DNA of 64,000 bases, from positions 868,001 to 932,000 of the forward strand of contig NZ_JAUSXY010000001.1 of assembly GCF_030944625.1 (NCBI RefSeq), in the 5' to 3' direction. Within the stretch, counting starts at the first letter, position 1; each line of letters begins with the position of its first letter. The notes under the pieces were generated by a model. It made no database searches. It had not been told where the DNA came from and saw only the letters and a list, made by a program, of their open reading frames with translations. This document shows, one piece after another, positions 32,862 through 41,020 of the stretch. Origin of the DNA: Arthrobacter sp. SLBN-112. GTDB taxonomy: Bacteria; Actinomycetota; Actinomycetes; Actinomycetales; Micrococcaceae. Position numbers and translations under genes: made by a program.

Positions 32862-33572
32862 CTAGCCGGCGGTGTTCACGGAGCGGGACCGGCGGCGTAC
32901 TGCCACCGCGGCTCCTGCGGCTGCCAGTGCTCCCACTCCGGCAAGCCATGCCGGCCCGCCGTCCCTGGCGTCCACGGCCGTCTGGGCGTTGAAGCCTTCG
33001 TTGGTTCCCACGCTGACAGGGGCTGCCGCGGGGGCTGCCTGCGGAGCCGCAGCAACCTGCTGGACTGGTGCAGGCTGGGCGGGTGCGGCCGCGGCGACGA
33101 CGGCGGCCGGCGGGTCCACCACCGGAGCCACGGCCGGCGGCTGCACCACGGGCTGATCGACGACGACGGGCGCGGTCACCACGGGCGGGTCGACAACGGT
33201 GGGCGGGGTCACGACGGGCGGGTCAACAACGACGGGCGGCGTCACGACCGGCGGGGTCACCACGGGCGGGTCGACGACAACGGGCGGATCGATGACCTCA
33301 CCCGGGGGCAGTGCCGCGCCGCATTCGTTGACGTAGCGGATCTTTCCCGCGTTGTCCCAGTTCTTGCCTGCTGGCAATTTGGGGGTTGGCGGGATGATGT
33401 CGTCGGCGTGCTGGTCGTGTCCGCCCGTCCCGTTGGTGTTGAACGACATCGGCGTGAGGGTACTGCCGTCCCAGTGGCAGACCACCACTTGGTCGGAGGC
33501 CGCCATGGCAGGCGCTGTGAGGCTGAGCAGGCCGAGCCCCATCACCCCGAGTGTGGCTAAGGTGCGTTTCAT
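32862..33572 (-). CDS. Secreted surface protein with VDPPVV repeats and C-terminal membrane anchor
   Basis: A 236-residue protein. A signal peptide (1-24) ends TAPAMA. A short N-terminal domain (about 25-90) contains VCHWDGSTL and GGHDQHADDIIPP, rich in His and Asp, with two Cys that could form a disulfide. Residues about 95-150 are VDPPVVTPP-type repeats, then an Ala/Pro/Gln stalk, a hydrophobic helix and RRRSRS. There is no LPxTG. GGGGAG precedes ATG at 33572. Its neighbour is the sortase, so wall attachment by a noncanonical signal is inferred. Confidence 0.72.
   Translation of the reverse strand: MKRTLATLGVMGLGLLSLTAPAMAASDQVVVCHWDGSTLTPMSFNTNGTGGHDQHADDIIPPTPKLPAGKNWDNAGKIRYVNECGAALPPGEVIDPPVVVDPPVVTPPVVTPPVVVDPPVVTPPTVVDPPVVTAPVVVDQPVVQPPAVAPVVDPPAAVVAAAAPAQPAPVQQVAAAPQAAPAAAPVSVGTNEGFNAQTAVDARDGGPAWLAGVGALAAAGAAVAVRRRSRSVNTAG
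33115..33295 (-). repeat. Imperfect tandem repeat coding for Pro/Val repeats
   Basis: Short degenerate units encoding VDPPVV, TPPVV and related words repeat through the middle of the surface-protein gene. The copies differ mostly at third positions. They probably form an extended wall-spanning rod. Confidence 0.7.
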
Positions 33573-33699
33573 GTTTTCTCCCCATATATATGTGTGAAAC
33601 GGACCATGGTGAGGAAAGGGCAGCGGTGGCGCCATCAGCCCCAGCAGCACGGTCAGCTTGCGTGAGTTTTCAGGCTAGGGGCGTCCCCGGAGGCAGTCG

Positions 33700-33716
33700 C
33701 GAGTAGCGGCTACTCG
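33700..33716. promoter_or_regulatory. Perfect palindrome upstream of surface-protein gene
   Basis: CGAGTAG (33700-33706) and CTACTCG (33710-33716) flank CGG. The site is about 130 bases upstream of the surface-protein ATG within a 277-bp noncoding gap. Its sequence matches the right half of the inverted repeat at 85-99 in front of the glycan locus. A shared regulator is inferred. Confidence 0.5.
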
Positions 33717-33849
33717 TCTTTTCCGCGGCCCTGGCGGCCAGGTTACTTGCCGGTACCCTAAATGCGGCGTGGCCCACCTGCTTCCGCAGTGAAGCCTTGT
33801 CCGCCACCTGCGCCGCGCCTAACGTTTTAACTGAGGCAGGGAGGTGAAC

Positions 33850-34050
33850 ATGGAAATCTTCATGTGGTGGCTGGACCTGGACCTTCCAAGCAAGGAATGG
33901 CTCCGGGAAAACCTCTATGCGGAGGAGCTGCCGCTTCCGGTACTCCAAGGCATTGCGGAGGCCGGCGGACCCCACCCGGGCAATCCCGCGGCCGTCCTTA
34001 ACGCCGCCGACTGGGACTTCATCCAGACCCAATCGGAGTTTGTGGACTGA
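33850..34050 (+). CDS. Small acidic hypothetical protein
   Basis: A 66-residue protein rich in Trp, Leu and acidic residues (MEIFMWWLDLDLPSKEWL and on). I do not recognise a family. GGGAGG sits 5 bases before ATG at 33850, which supports expression; the in-frame GTG two codons earlier overlaps that site. No signal peptide or membrane helix is evident. It is preceded by the gap bearing the palindrome and followed by the propeller gene. Confidence 0.55.
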   Translation: MEIFMWWLDLDLPSKEWLRENLYAEELPLPVLQGIAEAGGPHPGNPAAVLNAADWDFIQTQSEFVD

Positions 34051-34102
34051 CAGCCCCCGCGGCCCTTGAAAACCGTTGCGCGCTGGTCCATCGAATGGTT
34101 GC

Positions 34103-35209
34103 ATGGTGCGCATGGCAACGGCGCAAACCTACCTCCTGGCGATCGGCACGAAAAAGGGACTGTGGCTGGCCACAAGCCAGGACAGGCAGGAGTGGTCCTT
34201 CACCGGCCCCCATTTCCTGATGGCAGAAATCCCCAGCATCGGGATCGACACCAGGGAGGGCCGCACCCGGATCATGGTGGGCGTCAGCAGCCCGCACTGG
34301 GGTCCCACTGTGGCGCACTCCGATGACCTCGGCGCCACATGGACCGAGCCGGAGCACGGCGCCATCAGGTTCCCGGAGGACACCGGCGCAGCTTTGGAAC
34401 GCGTCTGGCAGATCTACCCGGACGCGGAGTCCCGCCCGGGCGTGGTGTGGGCAGGAGCCGAACCCATCTCGGTCTGGAAGTCGACCGACGGCGGGGAGCA
34501 CTTCGAGTTGAACCGCGGCTTGTGGGACCACCCCCACCGCAGCGAGTGGGGTGCGGGCTATGGCGGGGCGGCGGCGCACTCGATTGTGGTCCACCCCGCG
34601 GGTGAAACAGTCCACGTGGCCATGAGCACCGGCGGCGTTTACCGCTCGCTCGACGGCGGCACGTCCTGGGAACCACGCAACAAGGGCATCTCGGCGTACT
34701 TCATGCCGGACCCGAACCCCGAGTTCGGCCAGTGCGTGCACAAGATCGCGGCGGACGCAGCGGTGGACGGGCGCCTCTACGCCCAGAACCATCACGGTGT
34801 CTACCGGACGGACGACAACGCTGAGAGCTGGGACTCCATCGCCGAGGGACTGCCGGCCGATTTTGGCTTCGTCATGCTGACCCACCCCCGCAGGGAGGGG
34901 ACAGCATGGGTGGTCCCGCTGAAGGCCGACGGCGAACGCATCCCTCCGGACGGCAAGCTCGCCGTCCACCGCACGGACGACGCCGGGAGCACCTGGAAGA
35001 GGCTGGATGCAGGCCTGCCGGACAAGGAATACAACAGCGTGCTTAGGGACGCGGCGTCAGTGGACACCGCAGAGCCGGCAGGGGTGTACTTCGGCACGCG
35101 GGGCGGGACCGTCTACGCGAGTGCGGATGAAGGCGAAACGTTCATGGAAGTGGCCACACACCTGCCGGACGTCCTGTGCGTGCGGGCGGCAGTGGTGGCC
35201 GGTGCCTGA
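34103..35209 (+). CDS. Six-Asp-box beta-propeller protein (sialidase/VPS10-like fold)
   Basis: A 368-residue cytoplasmic-looking propeller. Six Asp-box motifs appear in order: SDDLGATW, STDGGEHF, SLDGGTSW, TDDNAESW, TDDAGSTW and SADEGETF, each marking a hairpin of one blade. The start (ATG 34103 or 34112) has no clear ribosome-binding site, and no signal peptide is seen. Sialidase active-site arginines cannot be assigned, so hydrolase activity is uncertain. The stop overlaps the MoaD/ThiS-like gene by 8 bases, so the two are probably co-translated. Confidence 0.75.
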   Translation: MVRMATAQTYLLAIGTKKGLWLATSQDRQEWSFTGPHFLMAEIPSIGIDTREGRTRIMVGVSSPHWGPTVAHSDDLGATWTEPEHGAIRFPEDTGAALERVWQIYPDAESRPGVVWAGAEPISVWKSTDGGEHFELNRGLWDHPHRSEWGAGYGGAAAHSIVVHPAGETVHVAMSTGGVYRSLDGGTSWEPRNKGISAYFMPDPNPEFGQCVHKIAADAAVDGRLYAQNHHGVYRTDDNAESWDSIAEGLPADFGFVMLTHPRREGTAWVVPLKADGERIPPDGKLAVHRTDDAGSTWKRLDAGLPDKEYNSVLRDAASVDTAEPAGVYFGTRGGTVYASADEGETFMEVATHLPDVLCVRAAVVAGA

Positions 35210-35489
35210 CATTTCGTTGCTGCTGCCCAGCGTCCTGCAGCCTCTGGCCGGCGGGCAGTCCGTACTGACTGCACCCGCCGACGGGCCGGTGACGGTGGGA
35301 AAGCTCCTTGATGCGGTGGCCGCCGACTACGCCATCCTGGGCCGGCGCCTCCGCGACGAGACCGGCGCGCTGCGGCGGTTCGTCAATATTTATGTGGGCG
35401 GTGACGAGGTGCGGCGGCTGCAGGGCCTGGACACCGAAGTTGCACCGGGCCAGGAGGTCCTGGTGATCCAGTCGGTGGCCGGCGGCTGA
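35202..35489 (+). CDS. MoaD/ThiS-like small protein
   Basis: A 95-residue ubiquitin-like-fold protein ending VIQSVAGG. The di-glycine terminus is the site at which MoaD and ThiS are adenylated and thiocarboxylated. VTVGKLLDAVAADY and FVNIYVGGDEVRRLQGLDTEV, here in parts, match the family. GTG at 35202 lies inside the propeller gene. No E1-like MoeB/ThiF is nearby; partner and product are unknown. Confidence 0.78.
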   Translation: MPDISLLLPSVLQPLAGGQSVLTAPADGPVTVGKLLDAVAADYAILGRRLRDETGALRRFVNIYVGGDEVRRLQGLDTEVAPGQEVLVIQSVAGG

Positions 35490-35510
35490 AGGTCAGTGCC
35501 CGGGTTGCCT

Positions 35511-35546
35511 GGCGGCGGGCAGTCCTGACTGACTGCGCCCGCCGCC
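35511..35546. terminator. Hairpin between convergent genes
   Basis: GGCGGCGGGC (35511-35520) pairs with GCCCGCCGCC (35537-35546), and AGTC/GACT inside extends the stem past a small bulge. It lies between the MoaD-like stop and the convergent small gene. The absence of a T run leaves its efficiency uncertain. Confidence 0.5.
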
Positions 35547-35559
35547 AAACGACCGGTGC

Positions 35560-35796
35560 CTAAGCCACGCGCCACACGCTGCATTCGTCGGTATTGATGG
35601 CCTTCCGGACCCCCGTGATCCGGTCCAGGATCCACACCACGCCGATACCGGGGGCGGTTTCCTGGACACTGCCGCGGCGGATCACCACGTCGTCGTAGGA
35701 GGGCCCCACCGAGAGGCGGGCTTCGATTTCATCACCGCGGTGGAGCTGGTCCAGTGCGCGGACTCTGGTTACATGCGTGGTCGCCTTCTTCAACAT
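35560..35796 (-). CDS. Small hypothetical protein
   Basis: A 78-residue soluble protein (MLKKATTHVTRVRALDQLH and on), predicted mixed alpha/beta with one Cys near the C-terminus. I do not recognise a family. GGAGG lies 8 bases upstream of the ATG. It is convergent with the MoaD-like gene and stands alone, 123 bases from the aminotransferase gene on the same strand. Confidence 0.6.
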   Translation of the reverse strand: MLKKATTHVTRVRALDQLHRGDEIEARLSVGPSYDDVVIRRGSVQETAPGIGVVWILDRITGVRKAINTDECSVWRVA

Positions 35797-35919
35797 CGCG
35801 GGGCCTCCTGGCTGGAGCTGGTGCGGGCTCTTGCCTGCGTAATCCAGTGTGGGCGCGGAATGTTGCGTACCGGTTTCCTCGCGGTTAGCGTGCGGTTAGT
35901 TCTTCGCGCCGCGACGGTT

Positions 35920-37146
35920 TCATGCTGCTGTTCCGCCTCGATAGGCGGCCAGGAAGGTGGAAATCCTCCGGACGGCTTCCTCGATGTCCAGCACCGAAGG
36001 GAGGATCACGAAGCGGAAGTGGTCCGGTGCGGGCCAGTTGAAGGCTGAACCGTGGGAGACCAGGATCTTTTGGTCCCGGAGCAGGTCCAGGACGAACTGT
36101 TCGTCACTCTTGATGGGGTAGAGCTCCGGATCCAGGCGGGGAAACAGGTACATGGCGCCCGACGCCGGAACGCACGTCACGCCGGGGATGGCAGTGAGGA
36201 GCTTGTGGGCGAGGTCGCGCTGCTCCCGAAGCCGGCCGCCCGGCTTCACCAGCGCCTCGATGCTTTGGTAGCCGCCCAGGCAGGTCTGGATGGCGTGCTG
36301 GGCGGGTACGTTGGCGCACAGTCGCAGCGACGCGAGCAGTTCCAGGGCTTCGCGGTAACCGGCGGTGGCGGCCAGCGGCCCGGTGATGGCCACCCATCCG
36401 GCCCGGTAGCCGGGCATCCGGTAGGCCTTGGACAGGCCACTGAACGTCAGGCAGCAGATGTCCTCGGCTACGGCCGCGGTATGGATGTGCTTGGCGTCCG
36501 CATACAGCACTTTCTCGTAGATCTCGTCCGAGAACAGGACCAGGTTGTGCTTCCGGGCCAACTCCGCGAACTGCGTCAGGATGTGGCGCGGGTAGACGGC
36601 GCCGGTGGGGTTGTTCGGGTTGATGATCACGATGCCCTTGGTGCGGCGGGTGATCTTCGCTTCCACATCGGCCATGTCCGGCCACCAGTTTTCCGCTTCG
36701 TCGCAGAGGTAGTGCACCGGTTTGCCGCCGGTCAGGGTCACGGCCGCCGTCCAGAGTGGATAGTCCGGTGCCGGGACCAGGATTTCGTCCCCGTTTTCCA
36801 GGAACGCCTGCAGGCACATGTTGATCAGTTCGCTGACGCCATTGCCGATCACGATGTCCTCGACACCGATATTCATCAGGCCCCGGGTCTGGTAGTACTG
36901 CGAGATGGCGGTCCGCGCCGTGAAGATCCCCTTGGAATCGCTGTAGCCCTGGGCGCCGCGGAGATGGTGGATCATGTCGACCACCACGGACTCCGGCGCT
37001 TCCAGCCCGAAAGGTGCGGTGTCCCCAAGGTTCATCTTGAGGATCCGGTGGCCTTCGGCCTCCATGTTCTTGGCCGCCTGCAGGATGGGTCCCCGGAGTT
37101 CGTACCGGACGTTCTGGAGTTTGCTGGAGTGTTGCATGGCATGCAT
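35920..37146 (-). CDS. alaA: PLP-dependent aminotransferase, AlaA-type
   Basis: A fold-type I aminotransferase of 408 residues, probably alanine/glutamate-pyruvate. The PLP lysine is in SGLSKAYRMPGYRAGW; INPNNPTGAVY and YPLWTAAV are other family signatures, and RFVILPS near the end carries the substrate-carboxylate arginine. The N-terminal SSKLQNVRYELRGP is characteristic of AlaA. ATG 37146 and 37137 are both possible; neither has a strong ribosome-binding site. It is divergent from the AEC carrier. Confidence 0.87.
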   Translation of the reverse strand: MHAMQHSSKLQNVRYELRGPILQAAKNMEAEGHRILKMNLGDTAPFGLEAPESVVVDMIHHLRGAQGYSDSKGIFTARTAISQYYQTRGLMNIGVEDIVIGNGVSELINMCLQAFLENGDEILVPAPDYPLWTAAVTLTGGKPVHYLCDEAENWWPDMADVEAKITRRTKGIVIINPNNPTGAVYPRHILTQFAELARKHNLVLFSDEIYEKVLYADAKHIHTAAVAEDICCLTFSGLSKAYRMPGYRAGWVAITGPLAATAGYREALELLASLRLCANVPAQHAIQTCLGGYQSIEALVKPGGRLREQRDLAHKLLTAIPGVTCVPASGAMYLFPRLDPELYPIKSDEQFVLDLLRDQKILVSHGSAFNWPAPDHFRFVILPSVLDIEEAVRRISTFLAAYRGGTAA

Positions 37147-37300
37147 GGTTGATTTTTTCACACCGGCGGCCCCGCGGCGTCCGGTGGCCCACGTCGTGGA
37201 CGCCCGCCGCCTGCGGGGCACTTGTTCGATAAGTTGGGTACTTGTGGTCCCGCTGGTCCCGCACCGGGCAGAAGGCGCGGGACCGGAAGGAAGTACCTTT

Positions 37301-38224
37301 ATGGGCGGAGTGCTCATTGGCCTCGCCGTGATCGGCGTCGTCATCGCCGTGGGCTACCTGGCCGCACGCTGCGGCCTGGGCGATGAACCCACCATCATGG
37401 CGCTGACGCGCACCGCCTTCTTCATCACCAACCCGGTGTTGCTCTTCACTGTGGTGCTGAAGTCGGACCTGTCGGTGGTCTTCTCCGCTTACGTACCGCT
37501 GGCCATGATTACGGCCGCCGTCACCGCGCTGCTGTATGTGGCCGCCAGCCGGATCTGGTTTCCGCGGCCGCTCGCCGAGACAGCCGTCGGCGCGATGGCG
37601 GGTTCCTATGTCAACGCCAACAACATCGGTATCCCCATAATGCTCTATGCGCTGGGGGACGCCACGCCGGTGGCACCCGTGCTCCTGGTCCAGCTGCTCC
37701 TGTTCGCCCCGCTGGTCCTCACCCTGCTCGACCTGTCCGCCGCAGGGCGGTTCTCGCCCCGGCTGATGCTCACCCAGCCTTTCCGGAACCCGATGATCAT
37801 CGCCTCGCTCCTTGGCGTGGTCCTGGCCGCACTGCACGTGGAGCTTCCGGCCCCCGTGATGGCCCCGCTGACGCTGCTGGGCGGGGCGGCCGTCCCGGTG
37901 GTGCTGCTGGCGTTCGGAATGTCGCTGCGGGGAACCACCATGCTTCGAAGCGGCGGCCACACCCCTGAAATCCTCACTGCCACGGCCCTCAAGTCCGCGG
38001 TCATGCCGGCGGTGGCCTTCGTCGTCGGACACTTCCTTTTCAACCTTGACCACCACATGCTCCTGGGCGTGGTGCTCATGGCGGCGCTTCCCTCGGCGCA
38101 GAACGTGTTCCTGTTCGCCAGCAAGTACGGCCGGGGCGTGGCCGTGGCGCGGGAAACAATCCTGCTCTCCACGGCCGCCGCGGCGCCGGTACTGGTCCTG
38201 ATCGTCTGGCTTTTGGCCGCCTGA
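37301..38224 (+). CDS. AEC family transporter
   Basis: A 307-residue membrane protein with about ten helices. GSYVNANNIGIPIMLYALGD is the AEC (auxin efflux carrier) signature in the fourth helix region, quoted as NANNIGIPIMLYAL. Bacterial members move malate, malonate or related anions. ATG 37301 follows GGAAGGAA; the frame upstream is the shadow of alaA. The 154-bp gap to alaA should carry both promoters. Confidence 0.82.
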   Translation: MGGVLIGLAVIGVVIAVGYLAARCGLGDEPTIMALTRTAFFITNPVLLFTVVLKSDLSVVFSAYVPLAMITAAVTALLYVAASRIWFPRPLAETAVGAMAGSYVNANNIGIPIMLYALGDATPVAPVLLVQLLLFAPLVLTLLDLSAAGRFSPRLMLTQPFRNPMIIASLLGVVLAALHVELPAPVMAPLTLLGGAAVPVVLLAFGMSLRGTTMLRSGGHTPEILTATALKSAVMPAVAFVVGHFLFNLDHHMLLGVVLMAALPSAQNVFLFASKYGRGVAVARETILLSTAAAAPVLVLIVWLLAA

Positions 38225-38265
38225 CACCGTGCCGCCCTACCGTCCCGGGCCCCGGACGGGCAAGA

Positions 38266-39363
38266 ATGAGCGCTATGGAACTTCCCGTGATGCCGCCCGT
38301 CCCGCCCATGCTCGCCAAGGCCGTCAGCGGCATCGACGGCATTCCGGCAGGCGGGGACCTCAGCTATGAGCCAAAATGGGACGGCTTCCGGTCCATCATC
38401 TTCCGGGACGGGGAGGACCTGGAGATCGGCAGCCGCAATGAAAAACCCATGACCCGCTACTTCCCGGAGCTGGTGGCCGCCCTGAAGGAGAACCTGCCGC
38501 CGCGCTGCGTGGTGGACGGCGAGATCATCCTGGTGGGCGCCTCCGGAGACCGGCTCGATTTCGATACCCTGCAGCAGCGCATCCACCCCGCGGCCAGCCG
38601 GGTGAAGCTGCTGGCCCAGCAGACGCCCGCGTCATTCGTGGCCTTCGACCTCCTGGCCCTGGGCGATGAGGACTACACCGACAGGCCGTTCTCGGAGCGG
38701 CGGGCAGCACTGGAGAAGGCGCTCGCGGGCAGCAGCGCCCCCGTCCACCTGACGGCGGCCACCACGGACAAGGACACCGCCGCTCAGTGGTTTGAACAGT
38801 TCGAGGGAGCGGGGCTGGACGGCATCGTGGCCAAGCGCCTGGAGGGCCGGTACGAACCGGACAAGCGGGTGATGTTCAAGGTCAAGCACGAGCGGACCGC
38901 TGACTGCGTGGTAGCCGGCTACCGGCTCCACAAAAGCGGGCCCGACGCCATTGGTTCCCTGCTGCTGGGCCTGTACAAGGAGGACGGCGGCCTTGCCAGC
39001 GTGGGCGTGATCGGCGCGTTCCCGATGAAGCGCCGCAAGGAATTGTTCGAGGAGCTCCAGCCGCTGGTGACGGACTTCGACCATCACCCGTGGGCCTGGG
39101 CCAAGCAGGAGGAGGGCGAGCGGACACCGCGGAACGCCGAGGGCAGCCGGTGGAGCGCCGGCAAGGATCTGTCCTTCATTCCGCTGCGGCCCGAACTCGT
39201 GGTGGAAGTCCGCTACGACCACATGGAGGGCGAGAGGTTCCGCCACACCGCCCAGTTCAACCGCTGGCGGCCGGACCGGGAACCGGAATCCTGCACCTAC
39301 GCCCAGCTCGAGGAGCCAGTGAACTTCGACCTTGCCTCGGTTTTGGAGACGGCCCGGCCGTAG
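38266..39363 (+). CDS. ATP-dependent DNA ligase (LigC-like)
   Basis: A 365-residue ATP-dependent ligase. Motif I is EPKWDGFR with Lys37 as the adenylated residue; CVVDGEII is motif III, GLDGIVAKR motif IV, and FKVKHERTADCVV motif V. An OB-fold domain follows. The size and lack of polymerase or nuclease domains place it with mycobacterial LigC, used in repair. No Ku gene is nearby. It starts at ATG 38266, with ATG 38275 as alternative. A strong bidirectional hairpin follows. Confidence 0.88.
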   Translation: MSAMELPVMPPVPPMLAKAVSGIDGIPAGGDLSYEPKWDGFRSIIFRDGEDLEIGSRNEKPMTRYFPELVAALKENLPPRCVVDGEIILVGASGDRLDFDTLQQRIHPAASRVKLLAQQTPASFVAFDLLALGDEDYTDRPFSERRAALEKALAGSSAPVHLTAATTDKDTAAQWFEQFEGAGLDGIVAKRLEGRYEPDKRVMFKVKHERTADCVVAGYRLHKSGPDAIGSLLLGLYKEDGGLASVGVIGAFPMKRRKELFEELQPLVTDFDHHPWAWAKQEEGERTPRNAEGSRWSAGKDLSFIPLRPELVVEVRYDHMEGERFRHTAQFNRWRPDREPESCTYAQLEEPVNFDLASVLETARP

Positions 39364-39396
39364 GGACCGCTGCCGAAGCAGCCCATCTTACGCAAA

Positions 39397-39432
39397 GGAA
39401 AGCCCGCCATTTGGGGGAATGGCGGGCTTTCC
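39397..39432. terminator. Bidirectional terminator between ligase and MHS transporter
   Basis: A perfect 15-bp stem (39397-39411 with 39418-39432) with a 6-base loop between two convergent genes. Flanking CTAAAA and TTTGCG are weakly T-rich on each strand. It serves both genes. Confidence 0.75.
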
Positions 39433-39468
39433 GGCTCTAAAACCGGGCTGGTTCGACGCTTCCGCTGC

Positions 39469-40788
39469 CTACTTCAGGCCGAGCATTTTGGTGGGTGTCC
39501 GGAAGGTCTCCTTGGCAGTGAGTGCCGAGATGGCTGCAATGGCGCAGATGATGCCGGTGAAGATGGTGATCTGCACCCAGCCGCCCGGCTGGATGCCGCC
39601 CATTGCTGCGACGATGGCCGGTGCGAAGCCTGCCATCAGGAAGCCGAGCTGGGTGCCGATGGCCAGGCCGGAGAAGCGGACCTTGGTGCTGAACATCTCG
39701 GCGTAGAAGGAGGGCCAGACCGCATTGGCAGCCGCATAGCCGCCGGAGAAGTAGCCGATGGCGGCCAGGAACATGAGCGGAATGCTGCCGGACTCCAGGC
39801 TGAGCAGGAACACGGGGGTGAGGATCGCGCTGGCCACGGCGCCGTAGATGAAGACGGGCTTGCGGCCGATCTTGTCTGCGAGCCTGCCGAAGAGCGGCTG
39901 GGTGCCCAGGGCCACCAGGTTTGCGCCAACGACGAGCCACAGGGTGGTGGTGCCGTCAACTCCAGCGACCGTCTTGGCGTAACTGATGGCCAGCGTGCCG
40001 AACACGGTGGAAACGGCGGCGATGAACGCGCAGCAGATTACGCGGAGGACGTCGCGCCAGTGGCCCCTGAGCAGGTCCGCGACGGGCAGTTTCGCGATCT
40101 GGGCGGTCTTGCGGGCTTCCTCGAAGGCGGGCGGCTCGTGCAGGGTGCGCCGGATCAGGAACGCAACAATGACCACGACGGCGCTGAGCCAGAACGGGAT
40201 ACGCCAGCCAATGCCGTACTTGATCTCGTCCGGCAGGGCGAGCACGGGAATGAAAACCAGGGCTGCGAGGATCTGGCCGCCCTGGGTGCCCGTGAGGGTC
40301 CAGGAGGTGAAGAAGGAGCGGCGGTTGTCCGGGGCGTGCTCAAGCGTCATGGAGGAGGCGCCGGCTTGCTCGCCTGCGGCTGAGAGGCCCTGGCAGAGGC
40401 GGGCCAGCACCAGCAGGACCGGAGCCCACCAACCCACGGTGTGGAAATCGGGCAGGCAGCCGATCACGAACGTGGAGGCGCCCATCAGCAACAACGTAAA
40501 CATCAGGACCTTGCGGCGGCCCACCCGGTCACCGAAATGGCCCAGGATGACGGCGCCCACCGGCCGGGCCACGTAGGCGAAGCCGAACGTCGCGAAGGAC
40601 ATGATCGCCGCGTTGGTGTCGGCATCGGGGAAGAAGACCTTGGGGAAGATCAGTGCGGCTGCGGAGCCAAAGATGAAGAAGTCGTAGTACTCGACGGCGC
40701 TGCCGAGGAAGCTGGCAAGGGCTGCCTTCTTGGGCGTCCCGCCGGAGGTGAGGGCACCCGCCCCGGCGGACGGAAGTGTCTGGCTCAT
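39469..40788 (-). CDS. MHS family MFS transporter (shikimate/aromatic acid importer)
   Basis: A 439-residue metabolite:H+ symporter with 12 helices. SFLGSAVEYYDFFIFGSAAALIF (quoted in part as EYYDFFIFG) and GHFGDRVGRRKVL in loop 2-3 are MHS signatures, with the second half starting GRLADKIGRKPVF. ShiA and related carriers take up shikimate, protocatechuate or other organic acids. ATG 40788 follows AAAGGA. Divergence from an IclR regulator, next to the shikimate-protocatechuate operon, supports shikimate or quinate import. It resembles the transporter at 56543 closely. Confidence 0.88.
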   Translation of the reverse strand: MSQTLPSAGAGALTSGGTPKKAALASFLGSAVEYYDFFIFGSAAALIFPKVFFPDADTNAAIMSFATFGFAYVARPVGAVILGHFGDRVGRRKVLMFTLLLMGASTFVIGCLPDFHTVGWWAPVLLVLARLCQGLSAAGEQAGASSMTLEHAPDNRRSFFTSWTLTGTQGGQILAALVFIPVLALPDEIKYGIGWRIPFWLSAVVVIVAFLIRRTLHEPPAFEEARKTAQIAKLPVADLLRGHWRDVLRVICCAFIAAVSTVFGTLAISYAKTVAGVDGTTTLWLVVGANLVALGTQPLFGRLADKIGRKPVFIYGAVASAILTPVFLLSLESGSIPLMFLAAIGYFSGGYAAANAVWPSFYAEMFSTKVRFSGLAIGTQLGFLMAGFAPAIVAAMGGIQPGGWVQITIFTGIICAIAAISALTAKETFRTPTKMLGLK

Positions 40789-40929
40789 GGTGTTCCTTTG
40801 GTGTGACGACATTGTCGCGGATGGATCTGGAGGTCGCAGCCGCCGCTGCCTTGGTGCGGGCGGGCGCGATGCGGCTGGAGTCCGGAAAAAGACCCGGCAT
40901 TTGTAGCCACATGGTGGGAGCTACTTTTG

Positions 40930-40991
40930 CGATATAGAAACTATGGCTGTGAGGGCAGTCACTTGTCAAGAAAATACTCACGATCTAGAAA
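40930..40991. promoter_or_regulatory. Direct repeat in divergent MHS/IclR promoter
   Basis: CGATATAGAAA (40930-40940) and CGATCTAGAAA (40981-40991) agree at 10 of 11 bases, 51 bp apart. They lie in the 232-bp gap between the transporter and regulator starts, which is AT-rich and should carry both promoters. Two copies on the same face of the helix suit an IclR dimer-of-dimers. Confidence 0.45.
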
Positions 40992-41020
40992 TAGCTCTCA
41001 CATTGTGGCAACATCTTTCT

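Noticed and set aside
33115..33295. CRISPR array
   Set aside because: Short in-frame repeats encode a Pro/Val rod; no constant repeat or spacers.
33670..34113. Minus-strand open frame across the small acidic protein
   Set aside because: The plus-strand frame has a good ribosome-binding site; the minus-strand one overlaps the palindrome and has none.
36104..38227. Open frame of about 707 codons antisense to the AEC carrier and in a shifted frame of the aminotransferase
   Set aside because: Its translation is rich in His, Arg, Gln and Gly without any fold; both strands of the carrier and the aminotransferase are convincing genes. High GC makes such shadows common.
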